Positions 57,385-64,000 of a stretch of DNA of 64,000 bases are shown one piece after another. Numbering within the stretch: position 1 is the first letter of the stretch; every line of letters begins with the position of its first letter. Below the pieces are notes generated by a model that was not told the DNA's origin, ran no database searches, and worked only from the letters and a program-made list of their open reading frames with translations. The DNA is from Cordia subcordata (lineage: Eukaryota > Streptophyta > Magnoliopsida > Boraginales > Cordiaceae), in assembly GCA_028554755.1 (NCBI GenBank), contig JAPTOF010000002.1, positions 16,431,001 to 16,495,000 of the forward strand. The letters are read 5' to 3'. Position numbers and translations under genes: made by a program.

Positions 57385-60300
57385 CAAAGTGCTGCATCCT
57401 AACTTAGTCAGTTCATCCACACATGTTCAAGATTAAGAGCATTGGTCACTCGAAAGTTGTGAATATCTTGTCTTATATATGTGGTGGTACAGTTCCTAGA
57501 AGACATATTCACGGTAACCTTGTCCAATGCATGATACACCCACTAGGAGCGTAGTTCAGAAAACCATCCAGTGACCTAGGTAGATCATCCTCTTTGGGAG
57601 ACTCACCTACTATAACCATGTCTTAGTAGAGTGCCCAACACTACCATCTAACTATGAACCAATTTATGATATCACCAAATCTAGACTTGGACCTGCTGTA
57701 TGTCTAGCCTCACTGTGCACCCAAGTGACTGGTCTATATCATTGGACCTTCATACTTTGCATCAATGCACAAATAGGGAGAATGAGCTGTGCAAAGCTCA
57801 ATCAAACGAACGATATCATGAGCATATTATGTCTAGTGTACAGTAACCACTTTGTGCTTGTGGTTTTTAGGGTGTACAATCCCAACAATCTTCCACTTGC
57901 CCTAAAGATCACAACCACCAAACCGTGTTCCCAAATGACCCAACTTGTCTGGCAAACACTCTCTCCAAGAGTCATATCTCATGGGCAAACATAGTTTTTC
58001 ACCACAGTTATCGAATCTTCCTTCTAATGACTTAGTACACAATCTTCTGTTCTCTAAAAGATACTAGGATATGTGCAAATCGACTAGCCCAGGGACATCG
58101 ATCCAATAATCCAATTAATATCTGCTATCCACGCTTACTGCAAAAGTAGATATCTAGGTCTAGTATTCAGCATATAGTTCATAAAGTTCTCACTGCGTAA
58201 AGCACAGAACATTTTAGAACGTCTTCTTTATCCCTTTGGGCATCGAACAATCCTCGATAAAGACATTCCAATAGCTTGGAGTAAAAACACCCATTTGGAA
58301 TATTGCATGTTGTCCTAAACTAAGACCAATTTAATACAGAAATGCAAGATAGAGTTAATTTTTACTGTATATCTGTTATCTTCCTCGTGCACCCATGGTC
58401 CATTAATATCTTGATCAAAACAAAGACTTGCTTTTTTTAATTAGATTTGATACCATTTATTAGATGTTCGCTTAAGCCTCTCAAAGGATTTCTTAAGCTG
58501 TACAAGCCTCATGACCTTTGCGTCTAGCAATGTACTTGTCTAGTTATGAATCCAAATGTCCTCGTCAAACTTTTCACTCAAGAAAAGCTATCTTGAAGAA
58601 CATCTACCATATCTCACTGTCACTAAGACAAGTGATGGCAACAAAGTTATCTAATGGATCCTAGCATGGCTTGTGAATAGAAGGCTTATTCATAATCGAT
58701 ACCTTTTCTTTGTAAGTATAACCTCTCATTATTCAACCTTGCTATGAAGGCTTCAACCTTCCTATTAGCTCTATTTTTGTTTCTTGTAGACCCAATTGCA
58801 TCCTACGAGTTTTACCTCTTTAGGAACACTTCAAGAGCCTAAACTTAATTAAAGTAACAAACTCTAATTTTATTGTTATGCATCAATAGAAAACATCTAA
58901 AACAGAAACCACTTCAACTTGTCTAGTGAGAACCACAACCAAAAACTTTGGAAACTTGGTAAAAAGACTTTCTAGAGTATCTATTAGGTTACATGGAAAT
59001 CCTCTCATTATGATAAGGCTCCATTTGTAACACTGATAACATACAGTACTCCTCCATTTTCAAGATGGTGCAGATTTATTTGAAGACCAAAGATCTCCTA
59101 TAGAGCAACTCAAAAAAAACTTGGCAAATACTAAATCATACTATCATTCTTCAAGTATCTAGCATAAATGCCAACAAGCATTTTCGCTCCTCAAACTGAT
59201 ATGTGATTCTGCCTCTGGTCCAAAAGATATATCAAGAAACAACACATCTTTAACCTTTGGTTCCAACTATCAAAGATACTCAACACAATAGCTGGAATAT
59301 TACAAATATGGAACTTAGCTCAAACCAAGTTTGTGCCACAACCACTTTTCTCGTAATGTCCCATGTGTTGCCTTAAACAATACCAAATAGAAGATGTATA
59401 CTGTCATATCAAGATCACACTCCCATTAAAACATAGGCAATGATATAGAAAATATCATGAGCCTTTCCATGTCTACAGTGTTGAATTTCTCCATTTACCC
59501 ACACTATTCTCCTTGTGAGGAAATATCTTGATGTAGATTACTTAGTCACAATACTTACAAGGGACTCCCCAAGCTCACACGTATGGCATACTCTACTTTG
59601 ATTAGGATCAAAGAGGTTTTGATATATTCTTCTAATTTCTGCTCCACCGCTTCACCTCAATCTCAGACCACTAGAGACTTGTGTATCATCAGATGATCAC
59701 ATTTGTATTTTGAGCAATCTATAGTCAAAACTAGTACTCACAACCTTATGAACTAGTCAGCTCATAGAACCTTGTATATTAATGTGAACCAATTTCCAAC
59801 ACTTTCTGAACGCCTTGTCACCCAGAGAAGAAGGGGCCTTTGCAAGTCATCTTTTTCTCATAGACAAGACCATTAAAAGTTATATCTTTGAGATCTAGTA
59901 AGCTGCGAAGCTCACACTCAACTAACTTCTTGTCATGCTTTTAGACAAGATGTCTCTTAAACAAAATTAGAAGTTATGTCTTTGAGATCTAATGAACTGT
60001 GAAGCCCAAACTTGACTAACTCCTTATCAAGCCTTAGACAAAAGGTCTTAAGCATGAGTGTGTCTAAAGTGTTATTGGTTGGAGAAAATATCCTATCTGG
60101 ATTAAATATACTCTATATTATGCAGTGATATTGTGACAGGATATTGTTGAACCATTATCTATTCTACTGAATGACAAACATTTCTATATCTACTGATATT
60201 GAAGCCAGAATAGAAATACGATCCACTAAGTCTAGAATAAAGTTCTTTTGCATGTTCGGAACATAAATATTAACACGAATATCCAAGCACTATGTAACTC

Positions 60301-61112
60301 CAACTGCATAAGCCAATACTTTGCTTCACTGCGCCCTCTAAAAGTAAAGCTTTCTCACTTCTTATCCACGTCTCCTAAAACCTCTGCTAAAGATAGCAAT
60401 TATCGTTACTAGCTCAGGGCCTACTCACAAGCAGGACCAACCACTATAAGGGTTTCACCGTGAGAAGTGAAGCTAATATCTTTCTAGCATTTGGTTAAGT
60501 ATACCGGACAATGTATCCTTCAGTGCTCTTATAAACCACACTAGAAACATTTTCCTTTGGGCTTGTCATCTACTACCCTCTTTTGTTTCTTTCTAGGACT
60601 GGCATCTTGCTGTTGCTCAACACTAACCAACTGTTCCTTTCCATGTTCCAATTGTTTTCATTATTATTTGACTGATAAATACCAGAAGGTTTAACTTTAG
60701 GAATGAAAACTTAGTCTTCTTGTTGAATGATAGACTCTACTTCCTAAAGTTCCTTCATTAAATCGAAAAGGGTCAATGCTCAACTTGCTTGACTTAACAG
60801 TCAGCTTGAACTTCTTGAAGGATTCAAGTAGCGTCTCAAGTATCATCTCAATACGAGTTGTAGTGTCAATTTGAGGATCTTGGAAATGCTGAAGTTATCT
60901 ATCAACCTGAGCACATGCTCTATGATAGATCCCTCTCCTATCATCCTAGCATTCATAATCTCTCTTATAGCAAGTTGCCTAGCTAGTTTGCTAATGTCTT
61001 TGAATATCTTAGACAATGAGGTCATAATTTGTGTAGCAATCCCTATACCCTTGTGCTGTATTAGCACTCTGTCAGATAAAGATGCTAGTATATAGCACTT
61101 GGCCATTGTATC
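57385..61112 (-). mobile_element. Inverted, truncated copia relic related to element N
   Basis: On the minus strand the order is gag, zinc knuckle, pol remains and the start of a 3' LTR. Gag (61106-60843) reads MAKCYILASLSD, SLSKIFKDISKLARQ and IIEHVLRLIDNF, clearly matching the gag of N. The knuckle CX2CX4HX4C (about 60550-60505) has three stops in it. A KFDEDIWIHN segment near 58560 matches the RT part of N. A polypurine tract GGGCAAGTGGAAGA precedes the LTR start TGTTGGGATTGTAC at 57887. The LTR is collinear with that of N down to about 57385, then ends. The 5' side is cut at 61112, where the OPR-derived block starts. Many stops make it inactive. Confidence 0.82.
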
Positions 61113-63470
61113 AAGAGCATTGCAACTGCTGCCTCTGCCGCCTCTTTTTAGGTTACAATATAAAAATTTTATTATAAGTGTAATTATACCTTAGAGGACC
61201 TCGGTGAATTTTGTTCAATAATATCTTCAAGCAAAATAGATAAAGATTTAATGTATTATTTTATTTTTATTCAATATGTTAGGAATTTTTTTCATTAATT
61301 TACATGCCCCAACTTTAAAGTTGTATTATGTCGTACTTAGGATTTTATATTTATCAATCTATATGTCTTAATTATTTTTTACATTGAATAACATATTTAG
61401 CATTCTAAATCTAGTTCTTTTTTGTCTCTTGAAACTCTACCAGTGGTCAGTAAACTGAAGGTTTATGTGTGAGAACTCATTCTATTCTTTTTCTCTTGTG
61501 ATAATCTGCTTCTTGTCTGTTATGATTGTCAAACGCAATTGCCGTTCGTGAGTTGCTTATCATATATAAAAGGTCATGTGATGTGGAATAGGAGATGAAT
61601 ATTGAGTTATAGTTTAGTTACTTATGTATAAGGAGGTGTTTTTATTACACTTGAGAATCAAGCAAACATAATATGCTTCTAAAATATGAAAAATCTTTGT
61701 AGTCAACTATAAATGACTGTATGGGATTAGAGGATAACTCAAATGATTTAAAATATCTCTTCCAAGGGTAAGATCATGAATTTAAATCCCAGGGTAAGAG
61801 ACTGGATTTGAAGCCGAATCTAAGTCGTGTCCATTTCTAATTTTTACTGCTGGATTATTTCTAGGAGACTATTTTATGTATGAGTTGATCCGTTAAATTT
61901 GAAATTTTGATTGTCCATTTGATTTTCTTGGAAAATATAAGATGACTATTAAAGCTAAATCTAAAGATAATAGTCCAATCGATAGCTATTCATATAAGAA
62001 GACTCAAATTTTCCCAAACACATATACTGCTTTTAGAATAATGCTAACAAATCGAGTGAGTACTAGTTCCATAGAAAATAGTTTTCAAAACTAAAATTAA
62101 TAAATTCAATGTCTCAAGAAAGATTAATTAAATGGATTAGTGATATTTTCAATTAAAAGAAAAATATTCGAACTTGGTTATAAAATTTAATTAATTAAGA
62201 AGTTTGTATCTAAAAAAACTTGAAAAATAAAATAAAACGCAAGTAAAATATTTACATATATTTTAACAAAGAACCTCATTTTATTAGTCTTGCCTCTACA
62301 TAATTAACACATGCAATACATTATACAACAAAAATTTAATTTGAACAAATTACTAAAGAAAGAAATGATAAAAATAGAAGAAATAACTATGAGAGAGAAG
62401 AAAATTGCCTAGTTTGTAAGGGCTGTGGAATGGCATCTTCTGTTTCTCTTGCTGCTCTTCTCCCTTTACTACTCTTCCCATCTTATTTTTACTTTAGTTT
62501 ATTTAGTTTGTCTACCTTTTTTTAAAAAAGTTTTTAACCTCACTTTGAAGAGAAATGGAATGAAATGAAAGATGATGTGTTGTGTTTCAGAGAGTTAAGG
62601 TTCGAAATATATAAGCTGCAATTGGGCTTTTATAGGTTTTCACTTGTGTTAGGAGGATTAGCTATGCGTCATCGCATACTTACTTTTTGCGTCTGAACGC
62701 GTCATCATTTGCGAAGACAAGGGCGCTCACGTTTCAAATTTGAGATTTCCTTCGTTATTTCTACCACGTGATCATACTTTTAGTCGTCTTTCTCTAAGCC
62801 GAGAAGTTTTCCTCGATGGCTAGTGAAATAATAGGTAAATTACTTTCGTAGGCCTTTAGCTTTTAATGAAAGGATATTTTTAGTTCATTAATTTTATCTC
62901 CATTGTTGCTATTAGTGCAAAATTAAAATTCCATCCATGTTTAGTCATTATCTTTGTTTGGACTGCACGTGTAATGCCACAAATAACAGGTAAACATTGA
63001 CAGAATTTTGAATTTGGTCTAATTACGTAACGGAGATACAATTACAGGCTAAAAGATTCAATTAGAAAGATAAAGAACCATGACATTATTTCGTTAAAAG
63101 TTAAAGGACTATAAGGGTAATTTACCCTAAAATAGTTTAATAACAATTTATCTTAATTAAAAGCTTTATATTTATGTTCATCATAAATCTTTTCGTGTTT
63201 TTGATTGATTTAAAGCACATGATATGAGAATCATTATTTCATGAGATTATAAATTTTATGATGTATGCAATATAATCAGGTCTAACACGAATTCTTTATC
63301 ATTTAAAGAGAAGAAAAAAGGAGAGAGAATGAAAATTAAGGGGATATATGATCGGTTAGTTACGTAAGATACATTTTCTTTAGTTTTATTACTTAAATTT
63401 GGAACGAGTCAGACCTCTAAAGACTAACGTAATTATTCTCAAGATGTAGTTATCAAGAATAAAAATTAGG
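61112..63470 (-). repeat. Deleted paralogous copy of the OPR locus
   Basis: Three pieces of the region around the first OPR gene are joined here in the same orientation: 61112-61148 equals 3675-3718, 61149-61793 equals about 5497-6134, and 61788-62863 equals 9778-10860. It then continues with 29296-29352 and 30610-31165 without element A or the hAT element. Exons 5, 4, 3 and 2 are missing; only exon 1 (62387-62481) and the upstream region are left. One junction (61788-61793, CCCAGG) is a 6-bp microhomology present at both source breakpoints. Confidence 0.9.
62387..62481 (-). pseudogene. Orphan OPR exon 1 with destroyed splice donor
   Basis: Ninety-five bases, the same length as exon 1 at 10382-10476. 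They encode MGRVVKGEEQQEKQKMPFHS and then PYKLGNFLLSH. The donor that reads AG|GT in the gene is AG|TT here (position 62386), and no other OPR exon follows in the block. The upstream side keeps the CACGTG G-box (62765-62770), the TGACG-type motifs and the TATA-like boxes, so it is a promoter-bearing relic without a functional gene. Confidence 0.88.
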
Positions 63471-64000
63471 ATAAAATGTACCAAACCTTCCTGTGGTCTA
63501 TCAAAAGTACAGTAGACCCACCTATGGTTTAAAAAGTCCCTCATAACCCCCTTGTCGTACATTAAAGATCTTTAGCCATAATTTTTTTTTTTGTGTTGAA
63601 AACTATCCTAACTACCCTTACCCTTTTCTTTTTTAGAAAAGAAGTGTTGTTAAAAGGATTTGAACCTTAACCTCAAATTAAAATAACAAATACTCAAACC
63701 ATCTAAGTTATAATTAATTTATACTTTAATTTGTCACCATCAAATGAATATATCATATGAATTTATAACTAAAATAAAATAAAATCTCTTGCTTAGTTAT
63801 TTGTAATTGCTTTCAAGAAATTCATAAAATGATGCATATAATTATTTGATATATGACTATCAAAAATGAAATGACAAGATGGGTATACTTGTTGAACCAA
63901 ATCCTTTTAGATGATTTTCTCTTAAAATTATTATGTTACACAAATAAAAACAGTTTTTTTTATCTGGTTGATGTGGATGAAGAAATCCCACCCACATTAG
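63470..64000. other. Start of a 'CCCC-rich' MITE-like insertion and AT-rich DNA to the window edge
   Basis: Homology to 30610-31165 ends near 63470 and is followed by ATGTACCAAACCTTCCTGTG and CCACCTATGGTTTAAAAAG phrases like the outer part of the element at 50781-51617. The right end of this element is not seen. No gene was found. Confidence 0.45.

Overview
The window is nuclear DNA of a flowering plant, most likely a eudicot. It is AT-rich, has spliced genes with GT-AG introns, and is crowded with plant-type transposable elements. I saw no bacterial operons, rRNA, tRNA or CRISPR arrays. The host genes are a small cluster of 12-oxophytodienoate reductase-like genes (OPR; FMN-dependent Old Yellow Enzymes of oxylipin metabolism), all on the minus strand, plus the last two exons of an unrecognised plus-strand gene at the left edge (1-1362).

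Left third (1-10860). After the host-gene end comes a complete miniature LTR retrotransposon (TRIM) with a 5-bp target-site duplication (1632-2011). A degenerate OPR last exon follows (2296-2806), then a MITE-like element and a five-exon OPR gene whose 369-codon frame is open (4079-10476). That gene has Phe and Ala at the positions of the family's catalytic Tyr and FMN-site Thr. Its short upstream region carries a G-box and two TGACG motifs and ends abruptly at a retrotransposon.

Middle (10861-31762). A decayed Ty1/copia element of Sirevirus type ('A', 10861-29295, target-site duplication GCTTT) contains gag with a coiled coil and a second zinc knuckle, pol, and a third open frame of about 459 codons. 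A different copia element ('N', 20401-28792, target-site duplication CTTAA) is nested in its 3' LTR, and a MITE sits in its 5' LTR. A hAT-like element (29353-30609) and a LINE 3' end follow.

Centre right (32410-49395). A second OPR gene (32410-35290) has the same five exons but carries a 1-bp frameshift and a 30-bp in-frame duplication. Its upstream DNA is AT-rich duplicated sequence with possible Helitron ends. A second, related Sirevirus-type element ('C', 38557-48280) follows, with its 3' LTR cut off against an inverted gypsy polymerase fragment.

Right part (49545-64000). This holds a solo LTR with target-site duplication ACACT that itself contains a long-TIR MITE, AT-rich repeats, an inverted LINE fragment, an inverted truncated relative of N, and a deleted copy of the OPR locus (about 61112-63470). 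That copy keeps only OPR exon 1 and the upstream region. It also preserves the pre-insertion sequence for both element A and the hAT element, which gives the order of events: locus duplication, then insertion of A and hAT, then insertion of the MITE and N into A.
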